NCBI RefSeq assembly: GCF_050908995.1
Contig: NC_135126.1
Coordinates: 1,178,001-1,242,000 of the forward strand
Reading direction: 5' to 3'
DNA length: 64,000 nt
Origin: Andrena cerasifolii
Lineage: Eukaryota > Arthropoda > Insecta > Hymenoptera > Andrenidae
Below, one piece after another: positions 12,078 through 24,048 of this stretch (its first letter is position 1; each line of letters starts with the position of its first letter). Below the pieces are notes generated by a model. That model did not search any database. It saw only the letters and a list, made by a program, of their open reading frames with translations, and was not told where the DNA came from. A program made the position numbers and the translations under genes.

Positions 12078-13930
12078 ACTGTAACACAATCACCTTTTTA
12101 CCCAGTTCTTTCCTTATGTCTAATTAGAGTATAAATTGATCATCTTATGAACAATACAGTGAAGTTCATTGAACCTCGTTCCTTTACTCACGGACTAAAG
12201 TATTAAAACTCGATTTTCTCAATAAAGCTGTTTTGTGACATTCCTTGATTCTTCCCCATACCCTCCAACCTACTCGCCAAGCAGACCGTCTCTTTCCGCG
12301 TATAAACTATTAATTTCCTACCCAGTGAACACGCGTTCGCCTTAGACGTGGATGTAAACGAGGAAGGCCAAACAGGTGTAATAAACGGCGCTGATTAAAC
12401 GACGCAGAAGGCGCAGAAAGATATGGAAGGAGTCTGCGCCCCCGAAAGAAAGGGTGACCGGAATGATAATTAGAAGGACGACACCGAGGTATCAGCAAAG
12501 ATGCAATAAGCCGAGAGGCAGCCAGCATCTGTTGCCCAGACGATCACGTACAAGCGGAACGTGTGTAATAACTGTAGACCAAATACCATCCGAATGCCAT
12601 CCGAACATTAACATTCAAAGGGGGGGCCGCAGCTAGCCGCAAACTACACCCAGTTAAAATCGAACGCAGCCGAAGCAGAACCACCCCCTCCCCCCCGCGA
12701 TCCCTCATCCCTCGTCCCTTCACCAGGCATCGAGCTCGCTACGGCTGCCGTTCGTTTACGAGAGCAAGTGATAGATTCGTTATTACTCGTGAATCTGATA
12801 TTCTATATATGTAGGTTAGGTGACCGTGTAATAGAGAAAAGGGGGAATGGCTACTCAGTATGCATTGCGGTCTTCTGGTTGGCGGTAATATCGAGGCCCC
12901 GGTATATGATATGCCCGTTGCATCCACATATCCATGCGCAGCCACACTCGCCCGCCCCCTGTACGTGTGTACACAAGAATTCTCCCTGCGATTCACCCTC
13001 TCGCAGTTGCGCACGAAATGCAATATACCTGACCGCCGCTTTCGATTTTGTGTGTCGCCCGCCGCAAGAACTTACGTGTCCGACCAATCAACCGCGACTA
13101 CAAAAGGCCCCTTGGATATGATTTAACGCGTTCTGATGTTTATGGCGAGCGGGTGACCCGCAAGCAGGATTAGTGGGCGACAAAAAGTGTGGATATTGAC
13201 CGGGTCGCTCGGCGGAGTGGCCGCGTGATAGAGTGGAGTAATAGTATGCGGATTAATTTCTTGTTCGATAAAATTTTGATGAAGCGGGATTGCGCTGGAT
13301 CGAGAATCGACAGGTGCTGGGGTTGGTTTCTTTGACGGGCAATATGGAGGTATTGAACCCGGCTGCCGCAAATTCAGATGGACTCTTTGAATTTAGTTGG
13401 AATTTTTGTGCTTCTGATTGCGTGGTATTTTTGCTTGGACAGATTATGCAGATGTTCCGTTATATGAATCTCGGGGATACTATCAGTTTTCATTTAGCGA
13501 CTGAATTACCGTTGAATATTTTGTGTAAGTATTTTCCAATGGGTGTGGACAATTTTAAAAATTCTTAGACAGAAAACTAATATATCCTCCGCAATATTCA
13601 CAACGTATTATCGAGATCTGTCATTCGCTCTGAATTATTGGCAGGATATAATCACGTTACGAAAACTGGACTTTCCCGGGTCGTTCCACGCGAAATCGAT
13701 CGATGCTTGCGCTTTCTGTCAGAGATTTTGATGAAACTGAAACACATTTCATAATATAGTTCGCGTGAAATTAAGGGGGGTTTAAGTCATCGTTTCACTG
13801 ACTTTGCATTTGTTTACAAATCACAGGACGTGGAAACCAACCTCCTCCTTCGTATTTCAGTGTTATACAAATCAAATGTAAGAAGTGATCGACTTATCGT
13901 GAAATGACCCTCCTACAATTAATTTATTTA
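12078..13930. other. Unassigned block, CpG-rich at 12290-13240
   Basis: It contains CpG-rich sequence with C-runs near 12682-12700 but no convincing gene. Several overlapping open frames on both strands (for example 12768-13121 and 12860-13126) lack any domain. It could be host regulatory DNA. Confidence 0.3.
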
Positions 13931-14188
13931 GGGGAGGCTGGGTATGATTGTCTCATTTTCTAATTTAAATTTTTTCTGGGTTCTGGCTGCAGGGAAGTTC
14001 ATTCAAACTTAGATTAATATAAACTACGTACGTCCGACTTTATAAAAAAAATTGGTCCTGTGAATTTTGTCAACCAGATTAGGAGCTAATTCGCATTATC
14101 TGCAGGAACTATTTTGCGACAACATACCCCGAGATCGGGTTGGTTATCACAGTATCTGGATAGCTAAGTTTATGAATAAAAAGTCGAT

Positions 14189-14350
14189 TCAGTTAAGAAA
14201 GTAATATAATTTTTTATTATATTTCTCACAATATCGCGCTAGAGTGCGGTAATTTATATTATAATCCTTTGCAATCCCTCTTAATGTGTAATTGCCCTTT
14301 ATAACCTCTTTAACCTCTCTGGACGTCTTCTTCTTATAAGTTTGCGGCAT
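14189..14350 (-). CDS. Truncated transposase: HTH (psq-like) domain only
   Basis: This 53-codon reading frame starts MPQTYKKKTS and runs through YTLRGIAKDYNINYRTLARY to a stop. The basic start plus the helix-turn-helix pattern (aliphatic-x-x-A-x-x-Y-x-[IV]-x-x-x-T-L) matches the N-terminal DNA-binding domain of pogo/Tigger-type transposases. The catalytic core is missing, so the product, if made, could only bind DNA. It lies inside an element with intact TA-flanked ends, which argues that it is the leftover first part of that element's own gene. Expression is unknown. Confidence 0.55.
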   Translation of the reverse strand: MPQTYKKKTSREVKEVIKGNYTLRGIAKDYNINYRTLARYCEKYNKKLYYFLN

Positions 14351-14630
14351 TATTATTGAGAACTGTTGCTAAACAAATAAGAAAATAATAACACCGGATA
14401 GGTACAGCAAGTTACACCGGGATTAGTTGTCACATGCGGCAAATACCTAATCCCAATTGTTCTGTGACAACTTGCCCCAAACCGTTAAACAATTTCACCT
14501 CTCTATTCATGTATTAAAAAGTTTTAAAAATGCAAAAAATAATCATTACAGTAAGTTAGACAAAAATCTCTAAACTACGAGAATAATGCAACAATGTTAT
14601 AGTCAATACTAAGAAACAACCTATACTTAT

Positions 14631-15406
14631 GTTATGAGCTATTGCGTCGCTGTTTTTGGAGGGCGTAAATCTCCGACGGCGCAACGTCACTCTCCCTGCG
14701 GCGTCTTACGAGCACAAGAGATCACTGAAGAAGGTGTGATTAAAGGTTGCATTTGAATGAGTCGAGGCACCGCACATTAACATTAACAGTGAAACTGTAT
14801 TTAAAAAACTAAACTTGAACAAAGGTGACTATGGCAATTAACATTGAGTTGTATGAGTCCCTCCAAGTTACTCGTGTTAGGTACACATTTGGACTGGTTT
14901 GGGATTCTTTCGCTGGTTACAAGGCAGAGTCGAAGATTCCCTTTAGGGGTGGAGTTTTAGTAACGCAATCGTAGGAAACATTATCTATTAGCGGATATGA
15001 TCTGGTTATATGTGGTAACGAATTATAGGAAAGGGAAATCCTGATGAAAGTATTGGTGAATCCGTGAGGTAGTTGTCGCGAGGACGCCTGTTTACTGTCA
15101 CGGCGATCCTGGGACCCTTGGCCTGACTTGGGCTGATTGCCTGCGTTTCCGATGCTGTGAATTTATGAGTATACGACGGTCCCAGGTCTACGAGGCGCGG
15201 ACTGACAGACCAAGTATCTGCCAGATGAGTTTTTGACGATACAAGGCGCCCTTGTGCGTCCTTCATGGTCCGGCAACTAGCTAACGCTCTACACCTTACT
15301 TGATGAGACATTGTGTTTCCGTGCGACTCCACAACGACTTGTATGATAGGGGAGGAGGCGGCGATATGTTTAAGCATCGCCATGGATTGTTAGTACATTC
15401 CTATTG
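14631..15406. mobile_element. 776-bp insertion with CTTAT duplication
   Basis: CTTAT at 14626-14630 is repeated at 15407-15411, and removing the segment restores a smooth pogo-like element. The insert is richer in GC than its surroundings, begins GTTATGAGCTATTGCG and ends ACATTCCTATTG. There are no inverted ends and no convincing ORF; the open frame at 15006-15383 has no family features. A solo LTR with a degenerate end (TSD CTTA) is one reading. Confidence 0.45.
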
Positions 15407-15474
15407 CTTATAGTTTCTTTGATATAACGGTTGTGACAACCTACCCGTGTGACAACCATACCCGGTCTCCCCTA

Positions 15475-16257
15475 CCTAACCTAAAGCTGCAAAAGTCCCC
15501 AAATGATACTTGGTGGTATGCGAGACTTGAGCTGCTCGTAGACAACGCGATTCCGTTCGCAGCACGATTCGGCATTATCATACAAGAATGGGGAATCGAT
15601 AAAATTTAAAAGTCGATACGCGGCCCGCGACGCTGCTCCCGCTGTTCCCGTAATCGATCGCGGGAGTATGCATTTTTAAAATGTTCGGGCTACCACGATG
15701 CGGTACATTAAACTAGAAACACATTGCGGGGAGCGCGACGTGTATACATAGATCATCGATGGAACGAAGCAATACCTACCGCGTCCTCGTAATTCGCGGT
15801 TCGAGAATTTCATGAATCCCCGAAACTTCAGTAATGCGTTGCGAATCTTAGGATTCCCCATGCGTTGCGTGCATTTTAGCGCAATGGAAATTTCGGGGTC
15901 GATCTCGCTGTTAGCCAGCGGAAAATGCCACTCGGAATATCTCTGCCCAAAACCCTCCCCCCCCCCTCCGATTTAAAAGCACCCGATTCAAATACACTCG
16001 CCGTGAAATCGCTCGTATTCGCAAAATTATGTACAATCGCGACGTGATTCGCGGTGCAACGGATGAGGATTCCACGTTCAGCAACGAGTGCGGAATGTAG
16101 AATAGAAACCTCTCGCGAAAGTAACTTCGAAAATCGTGGAAAGTGGAATGGGACTTTGAAAAAACCTGTGCAATTGAGAAAGGAACATCGATCTATGTAC
16201 TGATGCAATTAATTATATATTTATACTGCCATCATTTTTTAAATTATGAAAGTAGTA
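15475..16257. other. Unassigned sequence
   Basis: I see no repeat or gene. It is CpG-containing and has a C-run at 15955-15966. Confidence 0.3.
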
Positions 16258-16261
16258 CTAA

Positions 16262-17048
16262 CCATTCGTGGTCACAACTTCTTATAATCACAAATTGTGA
16301 ACGAGGTTCACTGCACCCCAGCGTCATTTTTGAGTTAACATTTTAGTATTTTTGAATCCTCTAACTTTTGAGTGATAATTGCTCTATCATGCTCGTAAGT
16401 CTTTTTCTAGATGTAAATTTTGATATGATGAAGTTTGTAGTTGAAAAATAGTTGTGGAATAAAGCGATTTTTTTGTTAAACTTCACAAAATTTTAAAATT
16501 TTTATATTAACCCTTCGTTGACACTCTGGGTGTGAGCAACCCTTAAGCAGATTTTGACACTCTGTGCCTTCTATATGCAAAATAAATACCTTTTCTCCAA
16601 AGCTGACTTACAAACTATTTTTTCTCTCAAAATATTATATCCGAGCAACAACTCTGTAGATTTTTATCTTCTAATATTGAAATTTGTAAAAGTTACAACT
16701 ATTTAAAGATTGTCTTCGTTTTTTTTCGACATGTGGTAATCTAGAATTTTTTTTACAAAAACTGTGATTAAATTTCAATAAAAAAAACTATTGTAATATA
16801 TTCTAGAGACCTTGAACCTGATTCCATGATTTTTTTTATGACGATTGAATTCTTTAGATGATAATGGCAGTTGTTTAAAAATAGCTCTGGGTGTGAGCCT
16901 CCCAGGTGTGTCAAAGTGGATCAAAAAAGGAGGTGTGTCAACGAAGGGTTAAAGTCTAAAAACTTTAATATTGATGTCTAAACATTTACAGAAGTATTGG
17001 TAAAGAAAATAAAATTGTCTGGGGTGCGATACCACTTGGTATCGTTGA
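16262..17048. mobile_element. piggyBac-type MITE, degenerate, with nested MITE
   Basis: It is flanked by CTAA on both sides (16258-16261 and 17049-17052). The left end CCATTCGTGGTCACAAC and the internal TTCACTGCACCCCAGCGTCA match the 41707-41999 element. The right end keeps GGGGTGCGATACCACTTGG but is decayed. It is split by the element at 16511-16948. Confidence 0.6.
16511..16948. mobile_element. piggyBac-type MITE (TTAA target)
   Basis: TTAA at 16507-16510 and 16949-16952 flanks perfect 14-bp inverted ends, CCCTTCGTTGACAC and GTGTCAACGAAGGG. The TTAA target plus CCC termini is the piggyBac signature. Inside, motifs resembling CTCTGGGTGTGAGC occur near both ends. There is no ORF, so it would be mobilised in trans. 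Confidence 0.85.
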
Positions 17049-17604
17049 CTAAACAAAATTCTGAATACGTTGAAGTATACCTAAACGAAAAAGAGATGGG
17101 CCCTTGTGTTCCATCACGCGGCGCATTTTTCTTCATAGGGGTGGCGTTACGAAGATAAAATGATTTATAAACGAGATGAGGGTGTGTCGCTTCTTACCCT
17201 GATGTTTGGGGTCGGAGCATACAGCGATGTAATCTCAACGATCTGCTTAATCTTAATACCCGCCCGTTATTTATTTTCCTAGCGACGTTAGCGTACGAAA
17301 TTGAAACAAAAAGTCACTTGTGCCGCGCACGCAGTATGAGAAACAAACTAAAACGCCGTAAAATTCGAAATTACGTGTATGGTGGACTTTTCAAATTCGA
17401 AGGAGTGGCGGAATTATTGGATCGCATGAACTGATCGCGTTGAGACGAAATTGAAACGTCGATATGCTAACAGCAACGTTACATGTTACGCGTTCAGTGT
17501 ATCGACTAGTGATGCGGCTCAATATAAAGTCAGACCTTGCGTTCTGGATACGCCCGTTGCACTGTTGCATTTATGGAATAACGCAGAATAATATCGTCCG
17601 TCGG

Positions 17605-18500
17605 CAAAATGTAAGTATTACAGTACGTATTGTTGTTGCAGTAGACTATAACTATCTCACAATCATATGCTCGTAGATAGGTAAAAGAAAAAAATTAGAA
17701 AAATTTTGACATGTTTCTAATTTTACTCAAAGTAGCAACTAATGGTAAGTTTCTATTCAAACATGAGTACTATACCGTTTAACACTATTTTTTGCCGGGT
17801 GTATGATTATGTATCAATTCATTGAAGCATAAATGTCCAAGAAAAGGATATGAAATTTTCTTAAAATTCATGTAACAAGTAAATAAGACAGAGCAAACAA
17901 TTTCAATACACGAAATTTACATAGAACTATAGGAAAATTATAACGAGGGCTAATTTATTAGGACACATTTTTTTGACGATACAATTTGTCGCTTTGAATA
18001 GTTACTTGTTTACTAATTCTTAAATTTGAGACAATACGCCAGCTTCTTGTAACTAATAATTAATAATTTAAAACAATGCCATTTATGTATCAGATGATAC
18101 GCTATTTACTTTACATGAATTTCGTGTAGCTTTTCGCGTTACCGATCGGCAAAAAATAGTGTCCAGCAGTATATATATGTTATGTTGTTTCCACATAACA
18201 TATATAGTAGGTTAGGTAAGGTTTTATTTTTCCTTTAAGATTTACATTCTATGAAGGTGGCGCCTTAGGATCGGCGTGTTCCTATACTGCCCAAGGAACT
18301 CTAGTCATGCCTTACTTCGGCCATAAAACATATATAGTATTTATGTTTGAATAGAAACTAACCATTAGTTTTTACTCCGAGTAAAATTAGAAACATTTTT
18401 AAAAATTCTAATTTTTCCATTTATCTACCTACGAGCACATGATTATTAGATAATTATATTCTACTACGACAGCAATACTATGTGTGTTGTTATGTTATTT
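17605..18500. mobile_element. Long inverted-repeat element, interrupted
   Basis: Arms of roughly 250-300 bp mirror each other. Left CATATGCTCGTAGATAGG pairs with right CTACCTACGAGCACATG, and ACTATTTTTTGCCG pairs with CGGCAAAAAATAGTG. The right arm is interrupted by a short insertion at 18210-18326. The outer limits are approximate and the superfamily is unknown. Confidence 0.6.
18210..18326 (+). mobile_element. About 117-bp insertion with 13-bp duplication
   Basis: AACATATATAGTA occurs at 18197-18209 and again at 18327-18339, exactly flanking the extra segment in one arm of the surrounding inverted repeat. A 13-bp duplication suggests target-primed (LINE/SINE-type) integration. The insert starts GGTTAGGTAAGG and ends ACTTCGGCCATA. 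No tRNA-like promoter boxes are clear. Confidence 0.45.
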
Positions 18501-18549
18501 CCCAATCACCTAGCCACTGAATTAACAATTATTCTGAATAAATATGAAT

Positions 18550-18980
18550 AGATAATTATTAGGGAATGATAAGGAAACGTTTGCCAACTTGAAAATTCTG
18601 ATTATAATGAAACATCGTGTGAATACAGAGTATATTGGAGTATGCAGGGAGAATTTTTTTCTGCGGGAATTCACTCTGAAGGGGTGAGATCAGCCCTTAA
18701 TATTATCGCGTTTTTTTGTTCGTTTAATATAACTTTGTAGCGGTGCGAGATAGAACAAAACTTTAAATATAAGAATTGTTCAGTTTTTTATGCTCTATCA
18801 CGTATATTTAAAAACGAAAAAAGAACACGATAACTTTAAGGGCTGACTTCACCCCTTCAACTCGAATTGCCGCAAAAAAATGCTGCTTGCATACTCCAAT
18901 ATGCTCTACATTCTAAATTCACAACAAGTTTCATTAAAATCAGAATTCGGGGGTTGCGAACGTTTCCTCCCGAGTTATCT
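18550..18980. mobile_element. Foldback element
   Basis: Mirrored arms surround a centre near 18770. AGTATATTGGAGTATGCAGG pairs with TTGCATACTCCAATATGCTC, and GATAAGGAAACG pairs with CGTTTCCTCCCGAGTTATC. The block AAGGGGTGAGATCAGCCCTTA is mirrored by TAAGGGCTGACTTCACCCCTT. No ORF or target duplication is clear. Confidence 0.65.
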
Positions 18981-20333
18981 ACAAACACATAAAAAAGATC
19001 ATCATTTATCATCAATTCTGCTAGCAGGAATCTTGATGAATACGACGCACATAATTTCTCAACGCATGTCGAGCACCATACTTTCACAACGATCCAAGGA
19101 AAGTCCTTTGACGAAGGTCGCTCTAAGCGTATGCCACGGATATCTAAGGGCAGCATCTAAAATATTTCCTCAACGTTACATCTAAATGCCCCTTCGTCGA
19201 AATAACAAAACCGCCCTCGGGTAGCGTTACAACCCTCCAGAACTGTCCCTCCCCGGGAGACACGGGCGGAAAAACAAAACCCCTAATCCATCCGTGAAGA
19301 TACATCTCCGAGGAAGAGCAAGCCCCGTGCACGGGGCACCGCGTCCCTCCCCTCGCCCGGCGAGCAACAGCTCACGCAGATTCCGAACTGACGACCCTTC
19401 GGCCGAATTTATTCGCCGTTGCCCAGCCCCATATTTCGCAGATAATAATGGCACTTATACATCCGACAACAATCAACGGCGGTGGTAAATCCGGCGGGGT
19501 CGTTCGGCTAAATCCGCGACCAATACCACCGCGCGCCCCTTAGCAAGGGTAGGGGGTGTGCCGGATGAGACAGGCAGATTACCTAATCACGGGTAACCCG
19601 TAAAGCAATCAAATTCTCCGCGGTATCGTGGCCGATGTGTTAGTCGCGCGTCGGTGTAAGGGGTGGCCGGGAAGGGTAGACGAGGGCGCGCGGGCCTCGC
19701 AAAGAAAGAGCGAGAGGTGAGACAGAGCAGCCTCCTGGGCTGTTAAATTCGATTTAAACCATTAATGCGGTATTGTCCACGTAATGACCGTGCACCCCTA
19801 GTCTTTCCATTCAGCCTCGCCTACCGACTGCCGCTGCTGACTGTTTCTTTCCAAGAAACTGAAGTCGATTACCCTCGCGGCAGGGAGCAGTTAACGCAGC
19901 ATCCGAAATCTCCTCAACACCATCCCCCCCCCTGCGAGATAGAATGGGGTTGACGCTACGAGCCACCCCGGACTTATGCCTCCGAACCGATGTTCGTGGA
20001 TTTATTGCTGGGCGATAAAAGTGACCGTGTTTGCGTCCGAGCGGGGGTGGAACGACGAATGAGAGGCTTGCTCCGGATGATTTCTCTTAAGGAATTTTCT
20101 TTCTGCTGGGGTCAATGGTGGGACTTGCCGGGTTGTGAGTGATTTATAATCTGAGTACACCATTCTCAGGGTAAGATAGAAGGGAAATGTGATGTGTATG
20201 CGGTTAGTGGAGTACGCAGAAATGGTATCTGTTGGGGTATATTCATTGTTACCTGTAGTATGTACTTTATTCATGAACGTAAATAAAGAATATGTGGCTT
20301 GAATGTAACATGGGAATTTACAGCTTCAATATG
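18981..20333. other. CpG-rich unassigned block
   Basis: From about 19170 to 19990 the sequence is GC- and CpG-rich with no repeat structure or credible gene, and open frames occur on both strands without motifs. It is a candidate host regulatory region or the edge of a transcription unit outside the window. Confidence 0.3.
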
Positions 20334-20335
20334 TA

Positions 20336-21230
20336 AGGGAGAGTGGGGTAATTTCGAACACCCAAGAAAAAAAGCAAAGGAAACGAAAACTATGTGAGAA
20401 ATGAATTTGTTTATTATTTACAAACATACTTAAACTATTCATCTATAAAGTACTGTGACGAATTTTTGAAAAATTATAATAAAAATCAATTTTATAGTGA
20501 AAAAGCAAAACCCTTGGTGTTAGTGATTACTCGACTGTCGTGGGGTAACCACGAACAGAGTGCTAAATATCGCAGAAATCGCACAGAAAGCGCGACTTCA
20601 ATGGTCAACCCATAAAAAATGTTGCTACAATCTATACCTAACGTATTTTTTAAATTCCTCTTCTTGTGCGTTAGATAAAAATTGCAATTGGTCGGAATAT
20701 CGAAAAAAATAGTAAAGGTCGTTTTTTAAACTTTTTTCTGAGCCTGAAATAAAAATTCAAAAATCCCTTTTGTAGATTTTAGTAAGTTTTATACATGCTG
20801 AAAATTTCATCAAAATCGGTTAACGTTGCTCATCTCGAAGCTTCGAGATTACCCCATCCGATTTGTTCGTCAATACCCCACGACATCAAAAAATAAAAAA
20901 GAATTTATTTTAGGGGTTAGAATCATGATTCAAGCAACGCCTTGGTCAGAAAATGTTGGTAAAAGAGTGCTCCATTTCAGCTTAAAAAAAAACAATTGTA
21001 TCATTAATTCAACAGTAATTACATGCAATCGAAAATGGACGAAATATTACTTGAAACATGATGAAAATAATTAATTGTGTTTATCTTGAATAGCATAAGC
21101 ATTCTGTATTTATAACTTTCTGCCCGGCGTTGGATATGACCTAAACTATTAACTAGTGGAGAGGGAACATCGTTTTTATTTATTAAAACGCCGTAACCGA
21201 TTACCCCTTCGTGTTTACCCCACTCCCCCT
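20336..21230. mobile_element. TA-flanked element, AGGGAGAGTGGGGTAA ends
   Basis: TA flanks AGGGAGAGTGGGGTAA on the left and TTACCCCACTCCCCCT on the right. The first 450 bp or so are shared at about 95% by eye with 55044-55500. The open frame 20394-20615 has a counterpart at 55102-55323, but nearly all differences alter the residue, so it is not conserved as protein. It is non-autonomous. The longer relative carries a TE exon on the other strand. Confidence 0.75.
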
Positions 21231-21753
21231 TACTGTTACGAATTATAACAGTTAGATATCTGTTTATATAATTATTTATTAATAAAATGGTGTCCCTTTT
21301 TTATGTCATGACATCTAAGTCATTTACAACTGGGATAGGGACGTCGGTAGCACGAATAATTATGTGTCACGAGTGAATTTGTTTGCTTGAGCCGAAAATG
21401 TCAACTGGCCTCTCCGCGCCAAGAAACCCTTATTTAAAATGCTGGGTAGAGAGGTTTCACCCTCTACCCTCGAATGGCCAAGATGGAGATCAGGCCCAAA
21501 CATTCCCACGATCCAACGTACATCGCTGACGAAGTCCAGACATTGGCATCGGCGAAGAGACACAGCGTAGACCTTGAAAATCCTTGGGCATCACGATTTC
21601 AAGGACAGCTCTTGTGCCCAAGGGTTACGGCCTATTTAGGAGATTTCGCCATAATGGCGGAAAACAGACACTCATCGCATTGTGTTGGGTCTTGAGTAGC
21701 CTAGGTAGCTGCTGAGGCAGACGCGCTGACACAGTGGTCGAAAAACGCGTCTA

Positions 21754-22009
21754 CACTGCGTTCCACATTAGAGCGTACTCGTTCTGAAGACGTCTTACAA
21801 ACGGCTTATAGACGACTTGTGCTCTCTGGGGTAGGTATACTGCATTCCACTTTAGAGTAGACTTATTCCGCGCAGGGATACACTGTCGATTGGTAGTAAA
21901 CCGGCAGGAAAGGTGCTAGGACCAATGGCGTGTGTCAGATCCGTGGGAGCTGCGCAGATCGGTCGCAAATCGGCGGGGACGTTGGTACACTCTTATATGG
22001 AACGCAGTG
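21754..22009. mobile_element. TA-flanked MITE, CACTGCGTTCCA family (copy 1)
   Basis: TA at 21752-21753 and 22010-22011 flanks CACTGCGTTCCACATTAGAG and its near mirror ending GGAACGCAGTG. A second start-like end (TACTGCATTCCACTTTAGAG) lies inside near 21840, suggesting a partial duplication. Copy 2 is at 32484-32791. Confidence 0.75.
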
Positions 22010-22243
22010 TAGGAAAACGGTTGCTTGCTTCTCCATAAGAGCGGTGCTTAGAATTTGGCCGCGGCGGATCGTGTCTTGTAGATCCTACCTTGTAAGGCGG
22101 CTGATCTGAATCTGGAGATCGCGGGTTCGGGTTTTTTCCGTGATCCTACATATCAATAACTCTGTTTGTATAATAGCCGATAAGAGACGAGACGCCATAT
22201 AATGAGTTGAAGCCTCTTTTCTTCCAGCTTCTATCTTCAATTG

Positions 22244-22537
22244 TCAATCCTGCACATTCTCCTGTTTCTTTTGCCGTTGCATTTTTTTCTCTTGACCGCT
22301 TTTTACTACTGATGCATCAGACATAAATCTTGCAGCACAACATATGGTTGATACGACGCGGTCATAAAAACTTTGAAAAATCGGTCGAGGCAAGTCCATC
22401 AAACCGCAAAACTTTTCGGCTCCATTGACCCCGATTCCTACTAAGCGCATAGCAAATACGAATCGTCTATTCACCTCGTATGCATTTGGAATACGAGGAC
22501 ACGAATCAATATATATTTTTCTCTGCACATTTTGCAA
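22244..22537 (-). pseudogene. MULE/Kolobok-like transposase, N-proximal fragment
   Basis: The 97-codon minus-strand frame contains YEVNRRFVFAMRLVGIGVNG, then KFCGLMDLPRPIFQSFYDRV and a lysine-rich end. This [YE]-[IV]-N-R-R-...-M-R-x-x-G-x-G-...-F-C-G-L-M-x-L-P-x-P pattern is the region before the catalytic part of a large arthropod transposase family. I know that family as the Mutator-like transposase domain group; elements with TTAA targets (Kolobok) carry similar proteins. The frame ends soon after and the catalytic part is not contiguous. A C-terminal piece of the same family sits 1.5 kb away on the other strand (24049-25041). The match is from recall of family sequence patterns. Confidence 0.65.
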
Positions 22538-22699
22538 ATAATAACTAAATAGCTTGCGACTCGCCGCCGGTGGCTGAAACTTGACTCCTCCAGAAGCAGT
22601 CTAGCCGCGGCTGCCCCGCGATCCATCACCACAGTGGGACAGAATCCCAAGAAATAGGGAAACAAGCCGAAATCCAAAAGTTATGGGATTATGTTTTTT

Positions 22700-24048
22700 T
22701 TATATATATTTCTTGTAAACTAATAATATGAGCTCCTAAAAAAGGGGAAAATATCATGGCGGCTACTTCTGATCTGTGTGTAAACACATGTCAAAGTTTG
22801 TATGTTTTTATTTTCTGCAAAATTGTAAATCGAGACTTTTGAATTTCGGTGATATAAAAGAGATAAATTTTATGGGAACCGAAATGAGTAGTACCGTCTC
22901 CGATAAGCAATAGCAAATAATTAGTTACATATAGTTTTTTCCATAAGAAACCCATAGAAAAAATATCAGCAATTGTTGGCTTTTTAGTTACCTGCTGGGA
23001 ACTTCGAAGCAAATTTCTTTTTTGTTTTATAATCATATATTTGTCCTTGCAACTGCGGAAACAAGATTTGGCAATATTTGCCAATCATGGAGTAATTATC
23101 TCTATTCTATGTCGCACAGTGGAGCTGAATCCCAAGAAATAGAGGAAAAATGCAACGTCCCATAAAAATGGGCTAAAAAGCACTAAAGATGACGAACATT
23201 ATGAAGGAAGTTCATAAAGGAAGAGTTAACATACAACTCATACGAGGGTTCGACGTTATTTGAAAAAATAACGTCAATAATTCCAATAAAACTAAAAGAA
23301 TTTGATAAATATACATACTATGGGTGCCAACTTCACAGACTTTGAATCGTCATTTCGTCGTCAAGACTCTATATGTACATATACATATGTACATATGTAC
23401 TGTATTGTACAGGGTGACTCTGGAGCGACGCCTGTGAAAGAAATTCCGGCTGGACCCCGTGGCGAGGTCAACCCCCGTGGTGCCTCACCGAATATTATGG
23501 CTTTCGACCCGTGGTTGAAATACCATTGTGAAAAATGTCCAGGATTTCGGCTTTTCTCATCAGATCTTTGCGAAAACAACGCCAATCGATTCCTTACGTT
23601 TCGCCGATGAAACTAACACCAAGAACGATGCGATTCGGACCATAATGAAGGAAATCCCATGAAAAAATGATTTGCATAATTTCAAGCTAACTTCGTTAAA
23701 AATAGCCCGATTTACATGAATTTTGGTATGATTTTCATTGGAAAAACGTAAGGAAACCATTGGTGTCACTTCCATATGGGTACGATAAACAATGACAATC
23801 TGGTTTTTCTGAAACAGGTATGCCGACCGTTAGAATAGACCCTTTCAAGTGCTTGAACCCAAATGGGACCCTCAACGCGGTTCCTGTGGTCCGCTCGCCG
23901 CGCGGCGGGCCTAGGGGGGTCGCGATTCCGCGCCGCGAACCGTCGATCGCGTCTTGGATATCCTACCTTCAGCCACTTCGGCTACCGCCGAAGCCCCTTG
24001 TCTTGATTATTCCATGCCCTCTCTTATGTTATGGGGGTTCCTGATCCC
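22700..24048. other. Unassigned stretch between transposase pieces
   Basis: The motif GAATCCCAAGAAATAG occurs at about 22642 and again near 23130, marking a direct repeat that may be the end of a shared element. TACATATG-type simple sequence lies at 23373-23402, and a CpG-rich patch at 23880-23950. No gene is seen. Confidence 0.3.

Larger units (their letters stand above)
13931..15472 (-). mobile_element. pogo-like TA element with transposase N-terminus
   Basis: TA precedes GGGGAGGCTGGGTATGATTG on the left, and CAACCATACCCGGTCTCCCC precedes TA at 15473-15474. The inverted ends continue into GTTGTCACA-type subterminal repeats on both sides. A 53-codon HTH ORF lies on the minus strand at 14189-14350. 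A 776-bp segment flanked by CTTAT interrupts the element at 14631-15406, so its own length is about 760 bp. Pogo affiliation follows from the TA target and the psq-type HTH. Confidence 0.75.

Noticed and set aside
15006..15383. 125-codon minus-strand frame in the 776-bp insertion
   Set aside because: No domain, and the parent segment has no coding signature.
20394..20615. 73-codon frame with a 55102-55323 counterpart
   Set aside because: By eye the two copies differ at about eleven sites and about nine change the residue, so there is no sign of protein-level selection. It is shared repeat sequence.
22085..22145. tRNA-like segment with CGCGGGTTCGGG resembling a B box
   Set aside because: The B box departs from the GGTTCGANNCC consensus and the stems do not close convincingly, so neither a tRNA nor a SINE head can be supported.
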